Of a stretch of DNA of 64,000 bases, positions 24,300 to 36,415 are shown piece by piece. Numbering within the stretch: the first letter of the stretch is position 1; every line of letters begins with the position of its first letter. This DNA comes from Morinoia aosen (lineage: Eukaryota; Arthropoda; Malacostraca; Amphipoda; Talitridae), in NCBI GenBank assembly GCA_030386875.1, contig CM059563.1, positions 52,641,602 through 52,705,601 of the forward strand. The letters are read 5' to 3'. The notes under the pieces were generated by a model. That model searched no databases. It was not told the DNA's origin and saw only the letters and a program-made list of their open reading frames with translations. A program made the position numbers and the translations under genes.

Positions 24300-24900
24300 A
24301 TGACTATCTCGTGTCACACTGCTCTACAATGCATTGAACTGCTCTAAAAAATTATACTGTTCTCAAGTTCAATCAATTATTGCTCGTTGCATTACAAATT
24401 TGAAGTAAGTAACGGTCAAATCAACGAATTATCTATTATAAACGTTGTAGAGTTAGCTAAAAATAAAGTATAATTTGTGAATATCACACGAAAAATTATT
24501 AAGGCTATTTTAACATTTTTCTTTGAAAAATGTTAAAAAAAAATGTTTAAAATGTTTTAAAAAAATTAAAAAATTCTTTAAATATATGACTCGGAGCCAT
24601 TGGGGAAAGTGAGTTGTCATTGCCCTATTTTGTAACATTTGATCTGAAATATTAACAAATTATTTAAACAATGTCGATTTTTAAACGATTTGTTTTACGA
24701 ATAACGAATTTTAGACGAATTATTTAAGAAATAACTAGGTATTGAAAAACTGTTTAAAGTTTAATAAATTTTTAGCGAAATATTACTTATTATTTTAAAG
24801 AGTCTCAAATTCGCAACGAATTATTTAAGGAGTATCGAATTATGAATGAATTATATAATGAATAACTAATAACCATCAACTTATTTAATAAATTTTGGAG
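24300..24900. repeat. AT-rich degenerate short repeats
   Basis: At 24315-24375 an ACTGCTCTAC-like word recurs about every 22 bp. From 24655 to 24895 the words GAATTATTTAA and GAATAACTAA recur irregularly about every 20-40 bp. The units are too diverged to give a single period. Nothing here codes for protein. Confidence 0.45.
24508..24538. repeat. Perfect hairpin, 14-bp arms, 3-nt loop
   Basis: Left arm TTTTAACATTTTTC (24508-24521), loop TTT, right arm GAAAAATGTTAAAA (24525-24538). All 14 positions pair. It is followed by T/A-rich words, but as the DNA looks eukaryotic I do not read it as a terminator. Confidence 0.8.
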
Positions 24901-26060
24901 GCAAATATTCATCCAGCGTGTATCAGAAAATTATTCTTCCACTTCTAAAAAGTTCATCGCCTCCGTTCGTTCCTGATCTGTCGGTCAATTTTGCGTTGAT
25001 TTTAAGATCAGGAGGCTTGCTACCATTTTTGCCTAACGAAAAATACAAGGAACGTTTTGAGCATTAAAACCAAATCTTAATCAATCACTTAGTATTCGTA
25101 AAGACTAATTTTTACTCCCAGTCAATATATTTTGCATAACAGATCTACGTTCAGTGTATATCGCTCATTTTAAAGCAATTTCTTTATATGTAAAGTTAAA
25201 ATTTTTGACTCTATTTCAGTGTTAAGGATCAACCGAATTTACCATCGTATCCTCTAAGTTAAATTTTTCGGTCTTTTTCTTTATGTTTTACCACCGTCAT
25301 AAGTAACTGAGAGGCTCTTCTCTTCGTGGAACATTTTCCCTCGGGTTGAACGGAACTGTAATAGCGAGTAAATGAACCCCTCGGGGGTAACCATGTTAGT
25401 ATCTTTTATTATTTCTGAACATCAATAACTAGTTATAAAAAGTCATAACATACTTCGATGGGATGTTTCCTATCATTAGGACATCAGAAAGATTTCCATA
25501 GGCTCTTCGCTATGCGAATCGGAATTAAACAAAAATGCCTTCTACTCTAAAAAAATGCAGCTCGAAACGAACATTTTCTTTCTACCTTTTTTGGAAGTTA
25601 AACTTGGATAATTTTTCTGAAATTGTTATATTATAATAAATACAGTCATCCTTTGATTATATTACTTTATTTCTTATATGATCGACAGGATCGAAAATGG
25701 CATTTTGAAAATTGCTTAGGCTGCTAATTATGTAACTATTCAAACTCCATTCAACGAAAGAAATGATATGGGCTCCACACAAATATAAAGTTTTCTAAAT
25801 GAATTCTAAATTTTCCTCAGTTTGAAAAAATGACAGACGTTTCACAAGCGCTGACAACGATCTGACAACGTTAAAACTGATTTTTTTTGTGTCACCCCCA
25901 AAAAATCTCTAAGCCATGAAGAGTTAAAGTCTTCTAGCTGCAGCTGGCCTCGAATTGCTAGCGATTTTGAAGCGGTTGCCAGCTTCGTAAAAAAAACTTT
26001 TTTACGAGTTTAAGCTGATTATTTCATAAACAAGAAACAAAATAGCAGAGCTTTGCTTTA
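24901..26060. other. No gene seen
   Basis: AT-rich sequence without open frames of note or recognisable repeats. Confidence 0.4.
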
Positions 26061-26063
26061 ATT

Positions 26064-26132
26064 ACGGTTATTTTATTACGGTTGAACGGTTGAACGTTAC
26101 GGTTGTATTTGAACGTAATTACGGTTGAACGG
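26064..26132. repeat. Short ACGGTTGAACG-type repeats
   Basis: ATTACGGTTGAACGG-like words occur about four times within 70 bp, just upstream of the possible core promoter. Confidence 0.6.
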
Positions 26133-26192
26133 AGTGTAGCGCTCTACCCCAGCTCCTCCACCGCGTATCACCGATACCTACCGCAGGAGGAG

Positions 26193-26224
26193 TATAAAGT
26201 AAGGCCGCTGCTTCACTCGCCTCA
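26193..26224 (+). promoter_or_regulatory. Possible TATA-type core promoter
   Basis: TATAAA at 26193-26198 lies in a more GC-rich stretch (26128-26265). A CTCAAAC word puts a possible start at 26224, 31 bp after the first T of the TATA box, which is the usual metazoan spacing. An alternative start with a TTCACTC initiator-like word is at 26215. The region downstream up to 26312 could be a 5' leader. This rests on motif spacing only. Confidence 0.25.
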
Positions 26225-26312
26225 AACGGAACTCGAAGGCAGAAGCAGCAACAACACCTGGCCTTACAGGAGTATTCAAATTTGTAAGGGTTTTCTTTCA
26301 TAGAGGAGGAAA

Positions 26313-26411
26313 ATGAGTTCCCAAGAGACTAAGAAGAACACGCCAAGATTTCCTAAACATGAAGCCCAGTTGTTGGCGTTATTTGGCTTCTATTTGATTT
26401 TAAGAACCTAA
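26313..26411 (+). CDS. Small open frame after the possible promoter (32 residues)
   Basis: The first ATG after the possible TATA promoter, about 90 bp downstream, opens a 32-residue frame that begins MSSQETKKNTPRFPKHEAQL and then turns hydrophobic before a stop. The basic start with a PRFxKxExxLL pattern loosely recalls the N-terminal helix of Myb/SANT-like DNA-binding domains found in zeste- and transposon-related proteins. That is a weak resemblance over a few residues. It could be a first exon with the true donor inside the frame, a small ORF or chance. Confidence 0.15.
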   Translation: MSSQETKKNTPRFPKHEAQLLALFGFYLILRT

Positions 26412-27867
26412 TCTCAGACGGACCTCAAATTTGTTGATCGAGTGTTCTTGAGACTGGAGTGATGATGTGGCTTCTTTGTTAATTACTTGGCCATTTTTGC
26501 TGTTGATAATATAGGAGAAATGATGCTTGGATCACTCATTTCCCTTGCATGTTTTATTAACAAGCTGTCAACCATTTCCACGCAAGAAAGAAATCGCAGT
26601 CACATATATTCATTTGATGGAATTAAGTTTGGATCATAATTTTATTTGAATGTGATAGTTAAAGTTAGAAATCGCAAGAACTTCAGAAATCATTAAAGTT
26701 AATAATAATAATAAACTGAGAGTTGCTTCAATACTTTACTTTTTCTAGGTTATGCCTAGTTGCCGATGTCACAGATTCGAATGAGACTAAAGTTGTTGGC
26801 TTGAAAGCGAATACAGACGCTTATAACAACGGTGCTTTACTTCGATACTTGTTTGCTTCACGTCTTCAAGATTATGTGTAGTTGCCGTTGTTGCAGACTG
26901 GAGTGAAACGAACACAGAAGCAACGAGTTCTCGCAGTTGAGTTTGTACAATTACTCAGGTGTAAACTTCGTACTCTCCCTGAATCGACAATAAAAATAAA
27001 TCCTACATCATCATGTGTATTTCTTTCAGCACCTGCGTTACACTTCCCGTGAGGACTTTGTGTTTTGTGACGCCAATTTTTGATCATCATAAAAGTAATT
27101 GAATCCCTTAACGATCAAAAGTTATCTTTAATTGTTCGTTACTCAAAAATTACTCTGCGCAAGTGTTGAGTATTCGTTGTTAGAGTGCAGAGTTTGTTGA
27201 GAGTTTGGGCAACTTATCGGGACACATTCAGAGCTGACATTTTTAGTACTAGAAACATGGACTTCTTGCTGGGATTGCATTGTCGTCACACGATGTTGCT
27301 CCGACACACCGCACGGCGAACCCATCTTGGAATGCATTATTTAAGGAAGATGCTTAACTCGTTTTGCATTAGCTGAACGAAGCTTGAATTTTGCGGTGCA
27401 ACATGCCTGTAATTCACGCCTCATTATTCAATTAATAATTCACTAGGTGGTCTACTGTTGAAAAAAATCATTTAGGGTAAAAAAGGTATTTCTTTCGAGT
27501 CATTTGGTTGGCTTGCCGAATACTTTATTATGTTCTGTTGGCTAGGTGTAACCGGCAGTATTTCAATTTAAAATATTTAATGAAACATTCAGTTCCCACT
27601 AAAAATTCGAAGTAATTGTCCGATATCTTTGTTGTAGAAGAAATGAATTTCCTGTCAGTTGTTCCATTTTTTATTTTTTTATAATTGTGTATTCTTTCTG
27701 CCACTTCTATCAGTAAGACGAGGGCTCACACGTAAAGTACTAACAAGCTACTTTTCACGACAGTTCATACATATCAGTAGCCAAAGAAAGTAAATAGAGA
27801 AAGGTGTAGACAATTGTGAGTAAACTTCACAAGCCCTAAATCAACGGTCAGCTGTAAAGTCACTACA
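26412..27867. other. No gene recognised; one diverged duplication
   Basis: About 26742-26788 and 26864-26909 share a diverged segment (TTATGYSTAGTTGCCG...CAGAYTSGAATGARAC), a direct duplication of about 45 bp spaced about 122 bp. Open frames here are short and overlapping on both strands. Confidence 0.4.
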
Positions 27868-28620
27868 CTTGGCATCCAAAAAAACAAAAAACACTTAATT
27901 CCATCCATGTCAACTGGCTGGAAGCCAAGATAGCCCTGACGTAGCAGTGGGCTGCACCATCAATCACATTTGGGGAATAAAGAAACAAGACGACACTCCA
28001 TTCCTTCCATGGCAGCTGGCTTGTAGATCAGATAGCCTTGACGTGGCTGAGGCCAGTAGAAACAATCACATTTGTGGTAGAAACGAACAAGAAAATCCTT
28101 CCTTTCAAATGGCTGGAAGTTAAAACCACTTTGAAGCAGTAGTGAAATGAAGAACAATCACATTTGGGGTATAAGCAAACAAGAAGACACTCCATTCCTT
28201 CCATGCCGGCTGGCTATAAGATAAGACAGCTTTGACGTAGCGTTTGATAGTAAACACAATCACATTTGGCATTCAAACAAACATGGAGGTAGCTGGCTTG
28301 TAGATTAAATAGCCTTGACTCAGCATTGGACTGTAGAAACAATCACATTTGGCGCTCAAACAAACAAGAAGACTATAGGAGCCAAGACAGCCTTGACGCA
28401 GTAGTGCACTGTAGAAACAATCACATTTTGCGTATAAACAAACCAGAAGACGTTCCATTCCTTCCATGCCAGTTCACTATAGGAGCTAAGACTGCCTTGA
28501 CGCAGCATTGGACTGTAGAAACAATCACATTTAGCGTACAAAGAAACCAGAAGACGTTCCATTCCTTCCATGCCAGTAGCTTATAGGAGCCAAGACTGCC
28601 TTGACGCAGCAGCAGCACGG
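27868..28620. repeat. Satellite-like tandem array, 78-104-bp units, about 8 copies
   Basis: The landmark CAATCACATTT recurs at 27961, 28063, 28155, 28257, 28340, 28418 and 28522, so spacings are 102, 92, 102, 83, 78 and 104 bp. A full unit also has CATTCCTTCCATGCCAGC, a TATAGGAGCCAAGACNGCC block and TTGACGCAGCAKTGGACTG. The shorter units lack the CATTCCTTCC block. The last copies (28418-28620) are the most alike, so the array looks freshest at its right end. Several frames stay open over two or three units because unit lengths keep phase; they are not genes. Confidence 0.9.
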
Positions 28621-31569
28621 CAGACGCAACATTCGTAGTCCGGCCCTAACGCCACCCGAGGGGCTCATTTGAACTTGAAGGCCAAATTGTTCTTTATTCT
28701 CGGGCCTGCTAGCGAGTCTCTTGTTTATTTCTCGAGTGGATTTTCCTCACATCGAGGTGACACGACAAGACTGTGTTTCTTGAAGGAGTTTCTCTTTTAT
28801 TGACTTCCTCAAGACTCGTAAAATTTCAAGATTTTTCTAGCCCCCAAAATTGGCCGTAAGCTTCTTGGGCGCGCTTTCAAATGCTCTTTTAATGATGACA
28901 ATAAAAACTTCCGACGGGCTTTACAACAATTTGTTCCACGACTAGGACTTTATAAGCAGAAGTGCACTTGCGAAATGGAACCGTAAGTTTGAATATCGAT
29001 TGTGAATGAGAATGCATGACATTTCATTAGTTAGCTGAGAGTTACAGGTCGAAAGTCACTGTCCTCGACGATGTTTTGTATCCGTAAAATGCATTTGTAT
29101 TTTCATTTCCATTCGCCGTTCGACACATTGGTTCTTTAGCTTAAAGATTTTTACTTTGCTGATTGAGAAAATGAAATATATTTGGAGGGATTGACTTTTG
29201 ATTACAAGAAAGAAAAAATGAAAACGCATGCTACAATTTAGTCGTACGTCGCGTTTCTGTGTGTTCAAGGTTTTTCATAAAATCAGTCGTATACTATAGT
29301 TATTGTTCGCTATCCCTAGTGCAACGAATCAACTTTAATATCAAAAAATTGGAGTGTTGCCATGATACGCAGCACAAAAATTGCCTTTCGAAACATACAG
29401 GTCTTAAAAGACTATCGTGGATATTTCTAAGCCAAAAATGTACACTAAAAAAGATGAAAGAAAGAATAAAAAATTAAGGAAATGTTTCAGGTGGTTATGC
29501 CGGAAATCTTGCAATATCGTCACCAAATACAATTATCATGAATTGAGTATCGGTAGGTATATATGAATACTTCTAAAAATCTAGTTATGTTTTTAAAACT
29601 TCAGTGAATAACTACATAGTCTTTAATCGTACTGAAAAACAAGTTTATGATGAGAAAATGCTCAGAGGCTAACTTAACGTGCAGTTGTCGTAGGGTTTTC
29701 TTCATGCTCCAAGTCAGGTTAGCCTCGTTTATATAAAGAGCAATGAACTGTTGCTGTGTCATGAAATGTTTGGAAAATGAATAGAAAGAAATATTCTAAA
29801 AATTGCTCACCTGACCGCAGTGGGGTACACGCAACTGTTCTCGTACGTGAAGGTTCATCGTAACCTCAAAGTTTGCTATGTTTGCGTGTTTTGAAATATT
29901 TCAAACTTTGCCACCCTCACTAAACGCTTTATTTATCGCTCTAACGCACTCAACCGTCAGATACTCTATACGTTCTGTAAGCTCTTTAGTATAATGCATA
30001 GCGCATTTTTTACAGAAATTAACACTCCGTTTCGAAAACTTTGGAAGTAACCTTCTGCTATAAAAAACCTGATCAATGTTTTCGTTTGATGTTATCCTCT
30101 CCATATGTTGAGTTTCCTTGATTTCTCCTTCTGCAATATTAGAAAACTCAGCAATTACAATGTTCAATCGCTACAGCTTTTTTACCATAAAACCATTCTT
30201 TTAAATCCACTAATTAATTATTAGTAAATTGTAAAAAATTGATTTTACAGAGTACACAGGCCCACACGGCAAACACCTGACAACACACAGACACAGATAT
30301 GTTCAGATATGTTCCCAGTCTCCTCTGAAGCATCTCAAGAGCGGCCCCAAAACAGGGCAACAAACAAGGTGCGTCTCATCCACAAGAAATAGAAGGCTCC
30401 TCTCATTCAAGCGTTTGAGGGTGACTGGCGAGAAACTTATTTCGCAAATACGGGGACTAGGGAGGCTGAAGAACACTTTTGTTTATCCGACTTGTTTTTG
30501 GTGGCGCGTGGGTCCAAGAGAGGTTGTTGAAGCCATGTGATGCGATTTGGAAAGATGTTATCGAAGCTGATAAATAAGTTGAAACTGTTCTCTTCATAGA
30601 AGGCTGTTATTTTCGTACGGTAAACACAATATTCAAACCATTGCTTAGACACGTAACAAAAATGATATGTTTTTTTATAATAAACACAAAATATGCTTTC
30701 CTGTTAGAAATGCAGCGTGCGTTATATATTGAATAATCGGTAATCATATTAATGACGTTAAATATCATTACAAAGAATTCTAAATGGATTTTTTTGGTAT
30801 TTCTTTAGGATATATATTAATTTATTTCTAGCACATTTTGGCCAAAACATGCCTAGAAATTTGGCAAGAAACTTAGCCTCAACTGCATTAAAGATATTAT
30901 TGCACCAAGGATATAGTATGCAAAAATGTAAAATGCGCAATTAAAAGTTTTTAACATCCGATTAAATCAGAGTATGAGAGTGGTGATAATTTTTTTCTCT
31001 CTCCAAAATTAGTACCAGATTGAAGCGTTGGAGAAAAATTTATGCAAACTGAATAAATGCTGCAGTAAAATATTTCCGTCTAAGCTACGAGGTGTGAGCT
31101 GAAAACTGATCCGTACATGCTTAATTCCATGCGATAAAATTTTAAAGCAATTAAAAGAAACTATTTTCCGCATGTTATACATTTATTTCTTCAAACAATT
31201 TTCATAAATAGACTTAAATATTTGTACTCGCAGCCGGAAAAAGTACAGCCACTTTTAAAAAAACCGTTAAACAAATTGTGGTATGATAAAAAAGAATTAT
31301 TCTTCGTTTAGGCGCTTAAGTAAAAACTACACAGCAGGAAAACTTATTTATTTTTCGTAGCTAAGACATGAAGATACATTGCATTAAGGTTTGATAAGTA
31401 CATTTTCCACACTTCCGCTTCAGGCCATACGTTTCTTATTAAAGACAGTTTATGCCACTCAATAAAATCTCATAGGTTTAAGACAAAGTTTTTCAAACCC
31501 AGGAGTGAAAACAGAATAAAAGCCTAGTGTTGTGGCACTATTTTGGCTCGAGAATTACGGTTACCCAGG
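28621..31569. other. No gene recognised
   Basis: Short frames only; the longest is 88 codons on the minus strand at 29901-30167 and has no domain. GTTTATATAAAG at about 29728 could serve as a TATA box, but no convincing frame follows. Confidence 0.35.
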
Positions 31570-31786
31570 AGGACCTCCCTTCACTCCGGCGGATTGAATT
31601 ACGCTCGAGCTGACAACTACTCAGCGGCCAGATTGATGGGCTACTCGTGGTAACCCTTCAAACGCCCGTACATTAATGGGATGCGCATTAGTTCACTTCA
31701 GTCGAGTGCATCCCCATAAGGACTGCCTGCGGACTTCTATCGCAGCCGCTTTCTAATCTGCAGGTATCGGTTTGAAGATCATCTCG
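31570..31786 (+). promoter_or_regulatory. Possible TATA-less promoter and 5' leader of a host gene
   Basis: A GC-richer stretch in AT-rich surroundings carries an exact arthropod-type initiator word TCAGT at 31698-31702 (start at 31700). No TATA box lies 30 bp upstream. A possible leader runs to the ATG at 31787. A second splice-like word, CTGCAG|GTATCG near 31763, could mean the leader is itself spliced. Motif evidence only. Confidence 0.2.
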
Positions 31787-32137
31787 ATGGCTGTCAGTGC
31801 TCGCTGTTGTGGTATCCCTTGTGCCGTGAGTTTGAAAGTGTATTGAACACTGTTTATTTGGTCTTAATTTTAGTTTTCATGCATCTTTTGGTGAAAGATG
31901 TCGACGGGAAGTTTTCGTATAGTTTCCCTATTTATTTTGTAATATCTATTGGAACCTGGTCAGCAGAGTTACAATTAGTATTCAGAACTTGATTTATGTT
32001 GGGTTATGTTCCCAACTCGAACCACATGCCTGTCATAGATGCATGCAAGCACCGATGGTTCTTCAGACCTTCCTAGCACCTCTGCTGTGATGTCTGGGAT
32101 AAGAAGTGTAAAAAGCCGTCCTATCACATTCGTGCAG
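31787..32137 (+). CDS. Possible first two coding exons of an unknown gene
   Basis: The first ATG after the initiator-like word gives a 13-residue segment MAVSARCCGIPCA (31787-31825) that runs straight into a textbook donor, GTGAGT at 31826. An acceptor-like CATAG at about 32038 begins a second in-phase segment (32039-32137) of 33 residues starting MHASTDGSSDLPSTSAVMSG. It ends at a second good donor, CAG|GTGAAG at 32138. Both segments are phase 0 and Ser-rich. No domain is recognisable and later exons were not found. The two donors match the consensus well, but the acceptor has a poor pyrimidine tract. This is the best candidate in the window for the 5' end of a host gene, and it is still weak. 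Confidence 0.18.
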
Positions 32138-33397
32138 GTGAAGGTTTACGAAAGAAAATACTCTGATTGTTTCCTGATGAACAAAAACAAAACGACTCGC
32201 AGCCAGAGAAGAAAAGACAGTGAATGCACTCTTACTCCCTACGCAGCAAGCTATCAGCGTGAGTGACGCTGATCGTTGCCGCGTGGCACAAGATGGGAAT
32301 ATCATATTTGGCATGTAAAATTCCTTCGTGTAAAGTATTCGCAATTTTCTCCACAAGGTGGGAGCATCATATTTGGTGAATAAAATTCCTTAAAGTGAAG
32401 TATTCACATCTTTCTTTCTCCACTCATCGTAGACGTACAGATATGATAAACGGGTAATGAGAAACAAGATTTCCGGCAGCATGATCATTTATACCTTAAT
32501 ATGTAGAATTGAAGTTCTGGTGTAGAATGCGCGAAAAAGTTTTTACATGGTACACCGAAAGTGCATGATAAGTATTCGGAAGAACGAAACTGTTTCCATT
32601 GCAACTGAAATTGAGATCAGGTAGGGAAATGTTGATGTGAAAACTCGCTGAATAGCATTTTGAATGAGCTGCATTCGAATAGGTGGATTTTAAGCCCTCG
32701 AAATCTTATGGTTTTTTAAGGGATGGCTGGTCACGCTGGCTAAATATGCAACATTTAAAAAAAACAGTTATTTAGTGCATTGACCTTAGATCCATAGAAA
32801 AGAATAAAGTTTACGAACTGAGCTACCTTGGAAGTCATAGCAATGAGAGTAAATCGAGTAACAAAATGGGCAAAAATTAGGTGACAAGGTGCTCTGGGCG
32901 GACAAAACCAAGAGAAAAACTGTGAGATCGGCAGCCGAAATGACGCAAAAATCATTGCATTTATTACTCTGCTCTGCGAGTGGCCAGAAGGAGGCTGAGG
33001 CGCGCCACAAGCCAGGAATGCAAGAGGAACACCGGACTGTGAAATAAGAGGAGGAATAGGTGCGACGGCGGTAGTGTGAATGTAGAAGAATGATTTATAG
33101 CGCAGAGTGATTTATATTGCTAAGAGTGATGACCTGGTGGGGATGCGTGGGGTTTGAAAACTGTAAAAAAAGAATTAAAGTCATAAAAATGATGTGTTTG
33201 AGAACGATCGTAAGGGTCAGACAGTTTGTCACCGTGATGTATGAGGACATAGAAAAACCAGTGTAACTGGAGATCTTATTAGTCAAGATGCAACTGAGTG
33301 TAGATTGGATATGTGTGTGGTTAAACCGTACACGCGTCTTCGCGAAAGAGCTGACCACTTTCATCTGGAAAAAAGTAACAGAGATGTAGAACCATAC
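32138..33397. other. No gene recognised
   Basis: Two short diverged copies of a GGGAATCATATTTGG...TAAAATTCCTTYRWG segment lie side by side at about 32293-32400 (period about 67 bp). Other frames are short and overlapping. Confidence 0.35.
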
Positions 33398-33460
33398 GTA
33401 TTGTATGGTGAAGTGATATTGTATGGTGAGGTGAGTGCGTATTGTATGTGAGGTGATGTG
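33398..33460. repeat. Short tandem repeat, about 21-bp unit, 3 copies
   Basis: GTATTGTATGGTGAAGTG-like units follow one another three times. Too short to matter for coding. Confidence 0.6.
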
Positions 33461-36211
33461 ATTAACTGCGAAAAATGTTATGCTGTAGAATGCAAGGCTG
33501 TTCTATACATGTATTGGAGTCTCGAGGAGAAGATATTTGGTTCGTGAATCTATAAGGTGATCACGATATTGCTAATTGGTATGAGATCGTTTCTTATACA
33601 GTGAAAAAGAACATCCGTCATGCCTCACGGCGCAGGAGATTGAGGTTTGTCTGTTCCACATAATCAAGCGGAAACAACGAGGGAATTGAGTTGTTTTTAC
33701 TTTAAATTAATCATTGGTCTTTATTTCACTGAAAGATAACTTTTATGCATTTAGCAAAAGTTTTTTCTACGTCGATGCGTACTCATTGCTTGTTATTGAG
33801 GGGTTGCATATTTTAAAAGTTGCTGAATATCGTTATTTGAGTGCAGAATAGTGAAGCCCGGAATCTAATGAAAACCCAAGTAGGCACAAAGAATGACAAT
33901 TTGCTGGTACAACAGAGGGTTATTTCATAAAAACTTTCAGTAAATTTCATGAAAGGTCTTGCCGTCAATTTCTCTTGTGTCTATTCAACCTTTTCTCCTG
34001 CAGTGCCTACAACTGAAATTGCTAACACATTTGGCATTCAAAAGCGATTCCTGTTGAAAACAGAGACCTAAAGAACACGAGATCAAGAGAATTTTTATGC
34101 GAGATTCCTAAACAATCAGTCCACCTCACTTGAAATAGGTCACGAGCGCATCAGCAATCTTTTTTTTAAAAACAATATTTCCAAGGGCAACGCGCTAGTC
34201 ACCCACTTCTCGCAAAAACAACAGGAAAATTGTGCGTATATTGTGCGCTAGAGAGGAAGCTCAGCAACCAGGACAGAGGGGAGTAGTCGCGGCTGGAATT
34301 ATTTTTCTCGCTCTTTTCCCGGGGCAAAAACATTTTATTCGCAGGTCTGGCATTCAAGATACGGCTCTCTTGTTCAAATGTAAGCTCCGTGGCTAGTTTA
34401 AGTGTTGGAGTGGCCGGTATTTCCGCGTTGCTAAACAAACGGAACGTTAGCTTTGCTCAAATGTCAAAACTGCCCCAATCTTGACAAAGTAAATAAAGCT
34501 TGGCCGTTGAAGCTTGTGAGCTTAGGCGCGGTAGCAGTTCCAACACTAGCACCTTCTGACTCAGAGCTAATATTTGCTGGACAAGCGGAACTCTTTCGCT
34601 TTCTGTTTTTGAGTTGACGGAAGCTGGAATTGCAATAAACTCGCTGAAACAGCCTATGATTTCTCCGCTGTGTCGCGAACACTCCAGCTGGTAATTTTAC
34701 TCTACATAGACAGCTCTACATCTATTTGCTAGTGCACCTGTATCGTCAAAACTTTTTGCTGGCAGGTAAAAGAATATGCGTATTTTTTTTCAAGTTAAAA
34801 ATCTGGACCAGCCCAAACCGAACAGACACTAATCTAACGTCACCTAAAAGAGACCAATCTATTTTTTTCTAACAGAGACCAATTTAATTTTCCGAAATTG
34901 AACATATTTTTGAGCGAACCTTGCTTAATTGATAAATAAGTTTTTGAAATACCTAATGATGTTATAGTTAAACTGATAGGAAATTGGAAACCGGGCTTTT
35001 CATTTTCTGCACGTTGACAAACAAATGAGGAAAAATACTTGACGCCACCTCGTGCCGGTCTTTAATGACGATTGTTAATACAATGACAGAGACGTCAAAA
35101 CGAGGGGAATATTTAACCAATTGTGTCCACGCTGTCGTATATTTCCTGTTCTTTTTTCAGGTAAAAGTTGCATAGTTGTACCGTGCATCTGTGATACGTA
35201 TCTAACCTACTTAAGAGAAAAAAAGTGAAAAAATGATTGTAAGTTACGCTGCTCGCTAAAAATGCCACCAATTCTTCACGATGGAGTTTTCTAATACACA
35301 AGAATCATTTGTACAATTTAAATGCTCAAACTATCCTTTATTCTCAGAGCACATCTCCTGGTTCACAAGCGTACGGTAACAATAAAGTTGAGTCGTGTCT
35401 CTGTGCTGCGAGCGTAATCTTACAATGTTATCAACACGGACACTTTTATTGTGGAATAAATTCTTACGGTGTGAACCAGGGGGCAGGGCCAGAAAGATGG
35501 GAAATAGCCTCTGCCAGCCAATTTTCTTGAGCTTGTACTGGCACAAACGCTGTGACATTCGTGCTAAATTTCAGGAAACGTAGGAGCTTATCGTGCTGTT
35601 CTCTCAGAGATGGAATACAAATGATTATTTTTCAAAACAAAAAAGCAGCATCATATGCAACAAAAGTTCTCTTTGATTATGATAAAATATTATCTCTTAT
35701 TTAAAGGAATTAATTCAACGTAATGTTGAAATGTTTCAAAAAAAGCTGAAGTTTTCTGAGAAGCAGCAAATTTTAATTTTCTCTGAAAATATGCGACAAG
35801 AGAAACGAAATAACATACATACGATATGATAATAATTATATGGGCTTCATTTTCAGTTATGTTTCGGCTGCAAATAAAGGTTGCAACATAATTTCAAGGA
35901 ATCACTCTAATCTGAGAATAATTAATATCCCCAAACAATTGAGTGTGATAAAATTTTATGCAAAGATCAGAGAAGACATTTTATTTGCAGCACAAAACGG
36001 AAATTACTTCGAAATTCAAGCTGAATGAATTCAAAACCTTTAAATTTCCTCCTATTAAAACATGTAATTATGACCAGCCGGAAAGAAATAGTTTTAGCCC
36101 ACATGTGTCAAAAAATTGTACTAAATTGGATTGTTTTTAAGAGGAGCTGTTTTTCAAATTCGAATATTGGGCTAAAGAATTTGAGTCCTAAAGTCGTCAG
36201 GAAGTAAAGGG
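33461..36211. other. No gene recognised
   Basis: Frames of 60-80 codons on both strands overlap each other and show no domain. No transposon ends or arrays were identified. Confidence 0.35.
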
Positions 36212-36412
36212 CCATGTGATTGCACCAGGTGTAATCAGATGTACCAGGTGATTGAGGCAGGGTATTACACCAAGTGATTGCACCAGGTGATTGAGGCAGG
36301 GTATTACACCAGGTGATTGCACCAGGTGATTGATGCAGGGTATTACACTAGGTGATTGCACCAGGTGATTGAGGCAGGTGATTGAGCCAGGTAATCGAGC
36401 AAGGGGTCAAAC
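36212..36412. repeat. Tandem repeat with 13-bp subunit and 39-bp higher-order unit
   Basis: Subunits of 13 bp occur in the fixed order AGGTGATTGAGGC, AGGGTATTACACC, AGGTGATTGCACC, giving a 39-bp unit repeated three to four times. The array then decays at the right into single subunits. The three subunit types are related, so a 13-mer array was amplified again as a trimer. It abuts copy A of a dispersed repeat. Confidence 0.88.
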
Positions 36413-36415
36413 TAG

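Noticed and set aside
28273-28618. Overlapping 64-86-codon frames with repeated KCDCFYS- or NVIVSTV-like phrases
   Set aside because: The phrases repeat with the DNA unit of the satellite-like array and occur in several frames and on both strands.
32755-33364. Minus-strand frames of 66-89 codons
   Set aside because: They overlap each other in different frames, have no domain and lie in AT-rich sequence where such lengths are expected.
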